64,000 nt of DNA. Source: Stereum hirsutum FP-91666 SS1 (Eukaryota; Basidiomycota; Agaricomycetes; Russulales; Stereaceae). Made by a program: the position numbers and the translations under genes. This document shows, piece by piece, positions 1 through 11,126 of this stretch. Below the pieces are notes generated by a model. It was not told where the DNA came from. It ran no database searches and saw only the letters and a program-made list of their open reading frames with translations. Position 1 is the stretch's first letter, and each line of letters opens with the position of its first letter. Location: contig NW_006763145.1 in NCBI RefSeq assembly GCF_000264905.1, positions 575,048-639,047 on the forward strand, read 5' to 3'.

Positions 1-467
1 TTCACCGTCTCTTCGAACCATTGAGGCGTCTCTTTTCGCTGAAGCCATCCCGCATCTTGAATGTGAGAAATCACGTAAAGCACCCACGTCCTGCAAGTCA
101 ATCCCGCCGCACGGTTTTCTTGCAGAGTGGCGTAACCAAGTCGTTTGTCCTCCGGAAAAGCTTCGAGAGCAACCTTCTTGAATGCCTCCAGACCGGGAGA
201 GGTGAAACCTTTGACTTTCATGTACGCGAAGACGACTGCATAGTTCTTCAGATATGTCGTCGTCTCGTTGACGGTCTCGATGACGACCCCCTCCCACTTT
301 CCACTGGGATGGTTTGCCTCAAGGGTCATCCATTGGAGTTCGGTGGCAACCCCAGCCGCATCCGTTAGATAGAGAATCCAATGAAATTTCCCGAGCTCGC
401 CAAATATTTGGGAAGTCGCGATGTAGAGGCTGTTTGCCTCGAGGGTAATAACCGGGTTTGTGGACAT
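1..467 (-). CDS. Hypothetical fungal protein, 3' part outside the window
   Basis: The minus strand is open for 155 codons from the ATG at 467 to the window edge with no stop, so only the N-terminal part is visible. It starts MSTNPVITLEANSLYIATSQ and contains HWILYLTDAAG, a pattern of a hydrophobic strand after a His-Trp pair, followed by ELQWMTLEAN and an alpha-helical stretch with KGFTSPGLEAFKKVALEAFP. No intron is needed. It vaguely recalls small Agaricomycete proteins of the DUF7770 type (HW..YL core), but I cannot confirm that. No catalytic motif, signal peptide or membrane segment is visible. It lies in the same orientation as the ADH genes that follow. Confidence 0.6.
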   Translation of the reverse strand, partial: MSTNPVITLEANSLYIATSQIFGELGKFHWILYLTDAAGVATELQWMTLEANHPSGKWEGVVIETVNETTTYLKNYAVVFAYMKVKGFTSPGLEAFKKVALEAFPEDKRLGYATLQENRAAGLTCRTWVLYVISHIQDAGWLQRKETPQWFEETV

Positions 468-1231
468 GGCTGAGATATACGATCGATTAGCTGGACAATC
501 AGGATAGTGAATATGCGGCCAGGCGCACTGTATGTGGAAGATGCAGGAAATGACTCGGAGAATAACGGCGGTCGCCTTGAACTCCTGAATAACGAGGAGA
601 GTGAAAATGAGCGCGCTATGATGAATCTATTCCGAGGTGATGACTCGAGACTCACACAAGGAGATACTTGTATGGAAGATGAAGCGTTGAGAAGGACGTT
701 GGGAAAAGGTTTGATAGCTGTATCACCTTCGTGGCCTTGAGGGAAACTTGAGGCGGACACGTGTGCTGCAGTCTACGGGTGGCGATTGTACATCCAAGTG
801 TCCAAGAATGGAAGGTAGAAAGGTCAGAAGCCAAAGTCAAGCGTGCTGGAAAACCCGTGGGATGATTGCTTCTAGTAAGAGGAATGCCCACAGATTTAGT
901 ATCAGTTCATGACCCAGGTTCAGGGCGAACGACATGGTGGCAGCCTTCAAATCACGAAGAAAACGAGGATCCCTTACCGCCACCTTCGCGAAGTTGGTTT
1001 ATGCTTCTGCCTTCAGCAGCCCCACGTTCCTTATGTCTGCTCTTTGTCTGCTCCGCGTTGCAACGATCACACATCAAGGACGCTCCTGATAACACCCCAG
1101 TGCCAAAAGTCTTCGGCACACAGGCGTACCTCGATGTTTTCATTGAGCTCCTTCCCCCCGCCGTCCCCGACATTGCTACATCGCTCGCGCCGGACACTCA
1201 TAGAGAATAAAGGCTGTGCTCCATACCCCCA
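468..1231. other. Intergenic, no gene supported
   Basis: This 764 bp stretch separates the start of the partial minus-strand gene from the stop codon of the first dehydrogenase copy. Short open frames on both strands have no recognisable domain, no plausible splice partners and no promoter context, so I see nothing that can be called. Confidence 0.5.
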
Positions 1232-2664
1232 TTAGACAGAGATTTTGACAACGACTTTCCCAACGTGCTGACCAGAGCCGAGATACTCGATAGCCTTCAC
1301 TGTATCTTCAAACGCGAACACACGATCGATATGCGGCTTCAACTCATTCGTTTCGATAAAACGAAGCATATCTGTATGAAGCTGCTTGGATCCCACGTCA
1401 ACTCCACTGCATAATTCAAGGCGTGTCGGCTTGTGAGCGAGTGTGATAGCAGTGTGGAGCGGCGATTGGACATACCGTATAGTCAGGTTCTTCAAGAGCA
1501 CATGCATCAAGACGTTTGGGCCTGGTTTCTGTTGATCTCCCAAAAAGCCGATGCAGTGGATGTTACCACCATATGCTGCGCAATTGAAGCATTTCTCAAT
1601 CTGCTCAACGCCTACATTATCGAAAATATGATGAGCGCCGACACCTTCCGTGAGCTATGTATGGGATGTCAGGGTGGTTAGTATTAGAACTCTAGAAACG
1701 AATGGTGAAAAGGGTCGAACGAGTGAACACTGACTGCGAGTACGACCTTATCCCAGTCGGGGTTCGTCTTATAGTTAATCGTGTGCGTAGCCCCGAGTTT
1801 CTTGGCAATCTAGACAGGTGCAATCAAAGGAGCGCGAAGTCACGTTCAGGATTGCGTCGGTGCAACATCAGCCAATAAAGCTCACCGCAAGCTTTTCATC
1901 TGAGCCGGACGTGATGATTGTCTACCAAAACTACCCACATCAATTTCTGCATCCCAATCACTGAAACAAATGAAGAGGAGAAATTTAACCGCGAAACACT
2001 GACCTTCGCACCGGCCCTAACTGCGAATAACAAACCTGCCATCGACACGCCTCCGGTGCCCTGGAACAGTACGGTCTGTCCAGGCACAAGAGGGTTTCCG
2101 TTGTATAACGCATTCCACGCCGTAACACCAGCACAGGGCCAACAAGCAGCTTCTTCGTAGCTCAAATGTTTCGGGACATGGAGGAGGCCATCGCTCTTGA
2201 AGACGCGGTACTCCTGCAGAACACCGTCCAAGCCTTCTCCTAAATCCTGTCCTAAAATATCAGAAGACGAGATGTCACATTCAGCGAACGTCCGGACAGA
2301 AACAGGATGAACGAAAGGAAGACTAACTTTGTCCAGTGCGTGTCCCGAAGATATGAGATTGGCTGAAGTTCGCGGTAACCCTATCCCCCTTCTTGAACTC
2401 CTCCGCCCCCACGCCCTCTCCCACCTCCACAACCTCACCAGCCATGTCGCTCCCTAAAACTCGATTGGGCGAACGAGAGACGGGGTAAAAGGCTGCGCTC
2501 ATGGCGAAGTCGCGGTAGTTGAGAGAGACTGCGTTGATTTTGATGAGGACTTCATGCGCTCTCGGAGAGGGTATGGATGTCGTGCGTTTGGAGATGGTGT
2601 GGAGGCCGCCACCCGCATGGGGGAGGATGAAAGCTGTGTTTGATGGAGGAGTCTGAGAGGACAT
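1232..2664 (-). CDS. Medium-chain dehydrogenase/reductase (zinc-type ADH-like), copy A
   Basis: Six exons: 2664-2328, 2251-2004, 1921-1886, 1809-1735, 1654-1476 and 1406-1232. They join to 350 codons (349 aa). The N-terminal GroES-like domain carries SLNYRDFAM and LGSDMAGEVVEVG; the Rossmann part carries the nucleotide-binding loop FQGTGGVSMAG, then TIITSGSDEKLA and KKLGATHTINYKT. The cysteine lobe that binds structural zinc and the usual catalytic zinc ligands are absent, so this is the NAD(P)H-dependent quinone-oxidoreductase/YogA-like branch of the MDR superfamily. The likely role is cytosolic reduction of a quinone, enone or aldehyde; the substrate cannot be read. Start chosen at MSSQTPPSNTAFILPHAGGG, which aligns with the starts of the other copies; an upstream in-frame ATG at 2772 is less likely. 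Copy B lies 570 bp away in the same orientation. Confidence 0.9.
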
Positions 2665-2840
2665 GGTGCTGGATCGGTTTGAGCGAAGATGATCTAGAAG
2701 CCCCAAGTTATATGCCTGAGGATCTAGCGCACAGAGGATCGGAAGAGCAATCAATGCCATGACAGCAAACATTAGCTAGTCCCGTCGAGGCGCCCACATT
2801 TCAGGCCCACGAAACAACTACCAAGAGCGTGCACAAAAGG

Positions 2841-3224
2841 CTACGGAGACCTGAACAGATTCTCGCTATCGCCGATGGGAGAAAATATCGGTTTCAGCGA
2901 GGAACTTGAAGATTCGGACGTAACGACGTACCCCTTGAGTCGTAAACCCGAGTCATCTTCGACATGTTTCGCACGACACCGACACCTGAGTAGGGGAGAC
3001 TGGAGCCGAAGAGTTCGTCCATTCATGTACATACCCTGTCCATCCAGATCACGTGTATTCACTTCGAGCCATACGAGGTCCACGACACTTTGAGTTTGCT
3101 TAAACGGGAGTATCTTCCTTCGCCATTGTGCGCACACTGCCCGCCGTGTATTATTACCTAGCCCATCTACGGGCTTCAAAAAGATCATTGCTTTCGTCAC
3201 CTGCGGACCGTATAACACCACCAA
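2841..3224 (-). repeat. Decayed coding-like segment, paralogous to 5096-5377
   Basis: This minus-strand open stretch lies upstream of dehydrogenase copy A. It contains DLVWLEVNTRDLDGQGMYM and then a Cys/Arg-rich part, which lines up with LMWLEIFGSFLHSDDGQSME and its Cys-rich continuation at 5096-5377, upstream of copy B. The likeness also appears at DNA level (for example shared ACACCTGAG and TCGAGCCATA/CATAAGG words). I read both as remnants of one unidentified gene or upstream segment carried along when the ADH unit was duplicated in tandem. Neither has a complete gene structure. Confidence 0.45.
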
Positions 3225-3236
3225 CCGTGCTACAGT

Positions 3237-4711
3237 TTAAGTAGACACTTTCACGACGACCTTCCCAATGTGTCGTCCCAAACCAAGATACTCGAGAGCC
3301 TTCATCGCATCCTCAAACGCGAACACGCGATCGATATGAGGCCTCAGCCCATTCGTCTCAACAAACTGAAGCATTTCCATATGGAGCTGCTGCGAGCCGA
3401 CATACACTCCACTATAGCCATGGCAGGGTGTTAATTCGCAAATGAGCAGCCTAGAGCGAAACGTCCGAAAGTATAGAAGAATGAGCGGGTTCACGTACCG
3501 TATCGTGAGGTTCTTCAACAGAGCGTGCATCAATACATTCGGACCCGGTTTCGTTTGATCGCCCAGAAAACCGATACACTGGATGTTGCCACTGTACGCG
3601 GCGCAGTTGAAACATTTCTCTATTTCCTCGACGCCTACGTTGTCAAAGATGTGATGCGCACCGACGCCGTTTGTAAGCTATGACGCATGGGGGCAGTTGG
3701 TTTTCGTCGGCGGATACACGGCAGAAAGCGAGTGAATACTGACTTCGAGGACGACTTTGTCCCAGTGCGGATGAGTCTTGTAGTTGATAGTGTGCGTTGC
3801 CCCGAGTTTCTTGGCGATCTTGACGAATCGTGGCAAAACGACAAGTTAGCGGTCGTATCAAGAAGGAAGAACGTGCAAAGCTCACCGTAAGTTTCTCATC
3901 CGAACCGGACGTGATGATCGTCTACCGTATGCAGATTCCATCATAATCTTGTATAGGAACATAAAGGAAACAAGAAGATAAACTTGTGTTGCTCACTTTT
4001 GCACCAGCTCTAACAGCAAACACCAATCCAGCCATCGACACGCCTCCCGTCCCCTGAAAGAGCACCGTTTGTCCAGGTTTAAGCGGAGTCCCACCATACA
4101 ACGCGTTCCAAGCCGTGACACCAGCACAAGGATAACAAGCCGCTTCTTCGTAGCTCAAATGCTTCGGAATGTGAAGGAGAGCGTCGGCCTTGAAGACACG
4201 GTACTCCTGCAATACGCCGTCCACCTCTTGACCTAGGACGTGTGCGGTGAGGTCTATGAGAAGATAAGTAAGTAGATGGCTATAATTGAGTCGTTGATGT
4301 GATTGAAACTTTGATAAATGTTGGAATCGACAGGACGGATACGTGGCCTTCTAGGAGGAGGAAGAACAACTCACTAGGTCCATACTCCGTCCCGAAGAGA
4401 TGAACTTGGTTAAAGTTCGCAGTGACCCTATCCCCAACTTTGAACTCTTCCGCACTGACGCCCTCTCCCACTTCCACAACTTCTCCAGCCATATCGCTCC
4501 CCAACACCACATTGTCAGGAGGAGAAATAGGATAAAAAGCAGATATCATCGCAAAGTCGCGATAGTTGAGAGAGGCGGCATGGATCTTGACGAGAATTTC
4601 ATGTGCTTTGGGTGAGGTAATGGGAGAGGTGCGTTTAGTAACAGAGGCAAGTCCGGCGCCGACATGGGGGAGGGTGTAGGCAGTGTTGAAAGGATGATTT
4701 TCAGGAGACAT
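3237..4711 (-). CDS. Medium-chain dehydrogenase/reductase (zinc-type ADH-like), copy B
   Basis: Six exons: 4711-4375, 4253-3997, 3921-3886, 3818-3744, 3677-3499 and 3411-3237, 353 codons in total (352 aa). Exons 3 to 6 match the lengths of copy A exactly (36, 75, 179, 175 bp). The same landmarks are present: SLNYRDFAM, LGSDMAGEVVEVGEGV, FQGTGGVSMAG, TIITSGSDEKLT and the C-terminal HIDRVFAFEDAMKALEYLG. Exon 2 is 9 bp longer than in A if the acceptor at 4254-4256 is used, giving NLTAHVLGQEVDGV; a second acceptor at 4233-4235 would shorten it by 21 bp. Intron 3 ends in AAG rather than TAG or CAG. As in the other copies no zinc ligands are seen, so an NAD(P)H quinone/enone reductase role is inferred. 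It is tandem with copy A and probably arose by local duplication. Confidence 0.9.
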
Positions 4712-4789
4712 GGTTGAGTTTTGTCGATGAAGTCGCGTTGGACGAATTCTGAATACAATGGTATTGGAAGAAGACAATCTACAGGATGG

Positions 4790-4797
4790 TTATATAT
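4790..4797 (-). promoter_or_regulatory. TATA-like box of ADH copy B
   Basis: On the minus strand this reads AATATATAAC, about 80 bp upstream of the ATG at 4711. The comparable element upstream of copy A (about 2708-2713, CATATAAC) is weaker. Copies C and D have better boxes at 25311 and 29488. Confidence 0.5.
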
Positions 4798-5095
4798 TCG
4801 GTACTCCATCGACTGGCAGCTAACGATAGGAGGATAGTTTAAAGTTCGTTAGGCAGTATACCGTCGGGACTCACTGAATGGCCTCACTTTGAAAGGTCAG
4901 TTTACTGCGTCAGCCAGTATGCCGACGGGAGTATACCCCACTTTGAACTCTGTAAGTATAAATCAGCTTACTAGCATTCTAAGGAAACTATCCTTTCCTA
5001 GATTGTGTTGGCGCTCTGGATTTTCGCGCCTCAACCTTCGACCATGGAGTCTAGTTACCGCCGATGCTCCTACTTACCACCCCCTTACCAAAGCT

Positions 5096-5377
5096 TTACA
5101 AAGTCCGATTCCAACTAGAACCGCAAGAGAGATGCATCGGCGATAAAACGTATGACTGAAAGCCTACACCTGAGACATGTTCATAACAGCGACCTAATCC
5201 TGAGCACCGAACGCACTGTGGAGTTGACCCATCGCTTTCCATACTCTGTCCATCATCGGAGTGTAAAAAGGAACCAAAGATTTCGAGCCACATAAGGCCA
5301 CATAGGGTGTACTGGTAGGCGCGCATCTGAGCTCGTTGAGAAGAGAAGTGACGGTACAAGCCTATGCTGCCATACAA
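5096..5377 (-). repeat. Decayed coding-like segment, paralogous to 2841-3224
   Basis: Open on the minus strand with LMWLEIFGSFLHSDDGQSME, matching the segment upstream of copy A. The space between ADH copy B and F-box gene A (4712-5977) otherwise holds only a short direct repeat (CAGTATACCGTCGGGA at about 4855 and CAGTATGCCGACGGGA at about 4915) and no supported gene. Confidence 0.4.
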
Positions 5378-5977
5378 GGTCCATTATTGTTGAAAATGGA
5401 TTTGGGTGTTTGTTTGTCCTTGTTGATTTCTAAGGCTCTTGGCGTCCGCTTTGTCCGAGATTCCGACAGTCGCCACTCCTCGCCACTCACCAGAAGCAAA
5501 ACTTCCACAGGGCTTCTAATAGTCACGCACAGGCCCAAGCTTATCTTCCCCGTTTCAAGGCAGAGAAGGAGTCCTACAAATGTGAGTGATGAGCTATGCT
5601 TTGATCTACTTCTCAGACCCTCAGGCTCGCGGCCCCCAACTATCGCGGCGTCTAATATTTTATCAGCTCAGTGTTAGAGAACGTGACTACTTGGTAGTGA
5701 ACTATTCAAGACACGGCATCGTATATCAGTTGTGAGTAGGCTGGAACAAATTTACGCGCGGTCCTTGGTCTCTGAAGTGTTGTGTGAGTGACCGCCTCGC
5801 CTCCTCGTAAGTCCGCCCAGCAGCACTTACCGACATATTTGGAACAGGTCTTCTCACCCGCCGGTCACCTATCTTGGTATATCACCCAACATGAGGGTGC
5901 AATCTTCGATGGTACCTCGAATGTTAGTCTATGTACCCGTGATACTTACACTCAGACTGAATTATTGAGGTCAATAG

Positions 5978-7703
5978 GACAGGTCGAGTCGAAAGGAAGG
6001 CGTACGAGACCGAAATCTCCAAGCTTTCGCAAAGGCTCATCCATCTGAAGACCCTGCGTAACGATGCCGCGTCCATCTCAAGATTTCCCGACGAAGTCCT
6101 GTCTATGATTTTCCTCGAGTTTGGGACCGTGGTCGAGCACTGGCCACTCCGTCAATGGAAAGACCTCATGCTCGTCTGTCGAAGATGGCGCGACATCCTT
6201 ATGGCCCACACAAAACTATGGTCCTTTGTCACCTCTGAGATGTCTCTATTCGGTCGAAATGGTCTCACACTCGAGCAGCGATTGCAGCGGTCCGCAGGAG
6301 CTGCTCTGACGTGCGAGTTCAGGCTTTTAGGAGGACATACCAGTGCTTTATCAGACCTTGCCATCGTTTTGGCTGGTCATGGCCATCGTGTCAAATCTTT
6401 GAACCTTACTGGCAACTACGATGATCTACAGACGGCTCTGGGATTGGTCGGAGACCTTCCGATGCTGTCCGAACTTCAGATTCGCCGTTTTTCAGACGAT
6501 GACGACCGGAGTTCGCTTGCTCCACACCGGTTCATGACGCTCAATCTTCCTCACGTCCGACGACTCGAACTACACAACGTCAGGTTTACTGCCCACGATC
6601 TCCTCTCAAACCTGTACTCTCTTCGATTGCGAAACCACAAAGGCCAGGACGTCGCATTCCTTCCATCATTCAAAAACGTGATCGATATCCTCGCTCGTTC
6701 GCCTCGTCTTGAGCGGCTCGAACTCTCTTCGTTTTGGCGTGAGAACGACAGAGCGTCCAACGCCCTCACTGTCGGAGATCCTGTCATGCTATCCCATCTG
6801 GAGCATATCGACGTCAGTGGCGGTATTCGCTACCTCACCGTCCTCCTCAAAATCCTCGCCTTTCCAACAACGACAAAGATGAGCTTCGATATCCCCGATG
6901 ACCTTACCGGCCTTGACATCCGCGACTTCCTCGTCCCACTGCGCCGCCTCCTACACAGACAGGGCGTCCAGCCTCTTCGCTCCCTCGCCATCGCGGGCGC
7001 CACTCCCTCATACCTGAACATCGTCGCAGACACTGCCCAGCACTGTGAAGGAATCCCCCTACCGCGTTCCATAGCAGATGGCCCACTCTTTGCTCTTACC
7101 ACGAAATCGATCCGGGGTCGCGACGTACGCTCCATCATTATCAAGGTGCTCAATATGCTTCCCCTAGATCCGATGACGGCGCTCTGTTTGGACGTACACT
7201 GGGCAAGACTGGACACGAGTCATGCAATGAAGACCTGGATCGCTATATGTCAGTTGTTACCTCAGCTTACGCATGTCGTTGGGGCTATGGACGCGGGTGT
7301 GGTGGTTTTGATCCAGGGGATGACGAAGGCAATGGGGCGCGGGACGAAGGGCGTTTCTGGAAGAAGGAGGAGACATATGATCGAGCAGAATCCCCTGCAT
7401 CCAATGGCGTTGACACTTCATTGTCATCGCAGAACCGGCATGCCGGACGAAATCGCGACACCCGAAACGTATCAACACTATGACGGTCTGGTGCTGGCCT
7501 TGCAAAATTATAGGGATGCGGAGTTGCCTGGGAAGCCCAAGGACGTGTTGTGGGATAAGCTCGAGTTTGCACATCCTGAGGAGAAGGAGGAAAGGTTCCC
7601 GGATCTGTATGATAATATGGATAGATTGAGATTAGTGACGAGGAGGTTGGATGTACACGATGACGGGACGAGAATGACTCGCATGCGATATTCAGATGAG
7701 TAG
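5978..7703 (+). CDS. F-box protein with leucine-rich-type C-terminal region
   Basis: One long exon runs from a splice acceptor (AATAG at 5973-5977) to the stop at 7701-7703, 575 codons. It enters with one base of a split codon, so at least one short upstream exon holding the start is missing from this annotation. A coiled N-terminal segment (ERKAYETEISKLSQRLIHLK) precedes the F-box: FPDEVLSMIFLEF, then LMLVCRRWRDILMAHTKLWS. The remainder has repeated Leu-rich strand/helix patterns such as LPHVRRLELHNVRF and SPRLERLELSSFW, as in fungal F-box proteins whose C-terminus binds substrates for SCF ubiquitin ligases. The first internal ATG is at 6105, but the F-box starts before it. The paralog at 27.6 kb enters its exon in the same phase, which supports the acceptor. 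The target protein is unknown. Confidence 0.8.
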
Positions 7704-7837
7704 TGCAGGCATTCTTTTGTAAGTCGATCCACCATTCTGGGTCTCGTTCTTTTATACTCACGCCACAGTCTTGCCAGAATTATCTAGCATACCTGAAACA
7801 GATAATCAAACTTTCCTACCTAATCCATTCCACATCG

Positions 7838-7954
7838 TCAGTCAACCACATTCGCCACAATCTTCCCCAGATGCTGTTCCACCCCAGGTTCCTCAATCCC
7901 CTTCGCCGTATCTTCGAATGCCAACACATCATGGGTGCCTTGGCTGTCGGTGGC
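7838..7954 (-). pseudogene. Relic of an ADH C-terminus (fifth copy)
   Basis: Read on the minus strand, this stretch encodes LAFEDTAKGIEEPGVEQHLG, then KIVANVVD and a stop (TGA at 7840-7838). This is plainly the last part of exon 6 of the dehydrogenase family (compare FENTVKAIEYLGAGQHTGKI with KVVE at the end of copy C). Upstream of ATDSQGTHDV the likeness stops and no other exon of the family is found nearby, so it is a fragment and not a gene. It lies between F-box gene A and the kinase, in the orientation of copies A and B. Confidence 0.75.
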
Positions 7955-9071
7955 CTGGCGAAATAGATATCAATATACTTTGAGGTCAGCAGTCTGATAG
8001 TGTCGGGCCCAAAGGAAGAATAGCATTTCGATAGGTCAAAGCGGCCCTGGCAAGATGCATGCCGTCATCCACCACCGCAAGGACATGCGGAAGGACGTAA
8101 ATATATCGGCCAAGTTCACACCTTTCGAGGTAAGGAGCGTGTCACTTCTTTACATGGGCGATCGCATCCCCGTATATAAGTACTCCACGCTTCCCTCCTG
8201 TATATATCCTCGACTCTGCACCTAGAGGTGGCCAGCTCGGACGGATTTGACCCTCAATGTTTTTTTCTTGGAGGTATTCCCAGCGTAGTGGAAAGTAATG
8301 GACCGAATGTGCAGTTAAGATACCGGCCATGGAGGGACGCGGAAGAGGTCGAACAGAGTTGGATATGATGATCGTCGTCGGAAGGAGCACAGGTTATGCG
8401 CAGGGTCTGTGGCCACACTACGATATACAGCGTGGCGTAGTAAATTCAATCTCCGAAAGCCGAGACTACGACGCGGACTCTTTAAGTTACCCGTTTTTAC
8501 ACGCCTTCACCACGCCTATCAGTCTTGTTTCACAAGAATGTATTCCGATCTTAGGCTTCTTGCTCTCGATGGTCACAAAATATATGTTCGTCTATCTAAG
8601 TATACTCTCTTGAAGCTTGTTTGAAGCCCACGTTCGTCCGAGGACCGATATCTGGTCTTTGAACGCCCAACGAACGACACAATACCGTGATTCGAAGTCC
8701 TTCCGAACCTCGATGTGCTGTGTATCTCTTGCCACGCCTCGTCCGCATTGCAACAACCGCCCCTTGGAGAGACACTTACTCAAATAACAATAATTTATTC
8801 CCGCGGTTTGTTCTTTGTACCTCAGCAGGACTCCACCATAGTCCAAAAGAGGTGCGAACCTCGCCTGAACCGGTATGTTTTGCACGCCGAATGTTTTACC
8901 CTGTCTTACCTCCTTAGCTAATTTTTTTGCGGACACGTATGTACACAGTGTCTCACCTTGCTTCCGCTGCGCGCTGATTGGCGATTGAATTTGCCTGGAA
9001 GAGAAGCGGCATGCTTTTCTTCGACGCGGCCTTGCTGCCTCCGCGCTGAACGCGACACATCCGTCGACGCG
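7955..9071. other. Intergenic, no gene supported
   Basis: About 1.1 kb between the ADH relic and the kinase promoter. It has TATA-like words (for example GTATATAAG at about 8162) and short open frames on both strands, but none has a recognisable domain or a convincing exon chain. Confidence 0.5.
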
Positions 9072-9078
9072 TATATAA
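9072..9078 (+). promoter_or_regulatory. TATA box of the Ran1-like kinase gene
   Basis: TATATAA in the context CGCGTATATAAGGCC, 112 bp upstream of the ATG at 9190. The stretch between has C/T-rich and CA-containing words that suit a short 5' leader. Confidence 0.6.
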
Positions 9079-9189
9079 GGCCATCAGGTCTCGTCTCGGA
9101 CCCTAATATCTGCACTCATACAACATCTTTCATTCTATAGCGTCTTTTGCACACCACAGCAATTACCCCTTTTATATAATTCAATAATC

Positions 9190-11126
9190 ATGGCACCCAT
9201 CCCCGCGCGTAACTACCTCCCCGACTTTACAGGAACCACCATCGCTGGATCCGTACAACTCACCAGACCACTAGGATACGGGACCACCGCCGTCGTCTAT
9301 CACGGTATCGACACGTCCACCGGCTCCGAATATGCTGTGAAATGTATGCTCAAAGGCAAGCCTGGGACTGTGAGGGGATATGCGCAGAGGATGGAGGTTT
9401 TGCATCATGGAATTGTTTCGACGTCGTCTGGCACGGCCTCAGGAGGAAATGACGGCCAGCCGCACGGAGAAGAAAGTCCAGACATCGTCCAACTTCACTC
9501 CACACACGATCTCCGCACCCTCTCCGGATCTTACACTTTCATCCTCCTAAATTATTGCGGCCCATATGACCTCCTCACCCTCTCCGGGTCCAAACATCGC
9601 CTCTTCTTCCGCAATGACGCGCTCCTCAAGTCCGTATTCATCAGGATCGTGAAAGCGGTGGAACATTGTCATGAGAGGGGCGTGTATCATAGGGATATTA
9701 AGCCGCAGAATATTTTGGTTGAGTGGTTAGGTGGCGAGGGTGGCGAAGGAGAGGAGGGTAAGGAGGGTAAGGGGGATGGGAGTGTAGGAAGGGTCTGGTT
9801 GGCGGATTTCGGGATGGCGACACGGAAAGAGTGGAGTACGAATTTCAGAGTGGGAACATTACCGTACATCTCGCCAGGTGAGTCCTTCTGCCTCCATCCC
9901 TCTATTCCTTTGCTTCCTCTATCAGGCTTTCGTCAACTACCCTCTTCCCTCCGTTGCTCGTACGGCCGCCGGTGCTTACCTCCTCTTTTCACGTCTCAGA
10001 ATGTCTCGCCTCCTCAGGAGATCCCAAACCTTATTCCACTCCCCAATCCGACGTGTGGTCCTTAGGAATCCTCTTAGTAAATCTAATCAGTCTTCGCCGC
10101 CCCTGGCGTATCGCCGTCGCCGATCCTTCCGCCACCTCGACTTCTTCTCCCCCTCCCGCTCACTCAATGTCACCGCCACCACAACCCGCTCCTTCATCTT
10201 CTTCCACGACCTCACCACCCTCCTCCCCATCCCCACCCTCAAAACGACCACAATCCACCAACCCTCATCCCCACCCCCAACTCCCCAAAATCGAACCAGA
10301 CCCCTGCTACACCTCCTTCCTAACCAACCCCCACTTCCTCACACAAACACTCCCCATCTCCCACTCTGCCAATCTCCTCCTCCGGCGCATTCTCAACCCG
10401 ATCCCTGAAGAGAGGCCGAGCTTGAGGGAGATAATCGATACGGTGGAGGGAATGGGAGAGGGAGGGAGGGAGGGTTTCTGGATGAGCGATGAGGAGATCT
10501 GGGGGTCCGAGGGCGAGGATGAGGATAGGGAAGATGTGAGGAGAGCGATGAGCGTGTTTGGTTACCGTGTGGATGGACGGGGGATCAACGCGGACGATAA
10601 TGAGGATGAGAACGAAAAGGAAACCGGAGAGGTAGAGGCGGGCGAAAAGGATTGCGGTGCGAAGGTGGAAGTGGTGAGTGTGGCGTCACGAGAGGAGGTA
10701 TCGGAGCCGAAGAAGACGGTCGGAGACGCAGAGGTGGAGGTAGAGGCGGAGGCACCCGCTTGTAAAGGAGCGTCGGTGGGAGAACCCTCGAGCTCAGATT
10801 CAGTGTCCTCCTCGTCCTCGGGAACAGTCCATTCGGCAGCGTCATCCCCGGCCGCGTCACAAGGTACATGTGTCGGGTCTGTGAGCGCGGATGAGGGTGA
10901 TGATATCGGAAAGGGTCTGGAGAAGGAGAGGGGGGAGAAGCTCGTCGAAGCTGTGGAGGTGAAGGCGGAGGAGGTGGAGGGGGCGCTCCCTGTCCTGGTA
11001 AACGCAATGCGGGCTGTGGCGGTGGCCCAGGTAGCGCCTGCCGACGGGCTCGAACCAAGTCCCCTCGACGTCGACGTTGCGGAAACTGCTCTCCCTATCC
11101 CTGTTCCTATTTTGTGTCCTTCCTGA
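9190..11126 (+). CDS. Serine/threonine protein kinase, Ran1/Ksp1-like
   Basis: Two exons, 9190-9877 and 10000-11126 (605 codons, 604 aa), joined at YISPECLASSGD across a 122 nt intron. Kinase landmarks in order: glycine loop LGYGTTAVVYHG (about residue 28), YAVKCM with the invariant Lys, HERGVYHRDIKPQNILV (catalytic loop), WLADFGMAT (Mg site) and YSTPQSDVWSLGILLVNLI. The pattern RRPW, DPCYTSFLTNPHFL, LPIS and EERPSLREI is that of the fungal Ran1/Sks1/Vhs1/Ksp1 group, linked in yeasts to nutrient and meiosis control. A Pro/Ser-rich insert splits the C-lobe, and after about residue 400 the protein becomes a long acidic Glu/Ser/Val-rich tail of low complexity. All key catalytic residues are present, so it should be active; its pathway here is inferred. 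Confidence 0.9.

Noticed and set aside
365..760. 131-codon open frame on minus near the left edge
   Set aside because: It overlaps the better-supported minus-strand frame that begins at 467, in another frame, and is Ser/Pro-rich without a domain.
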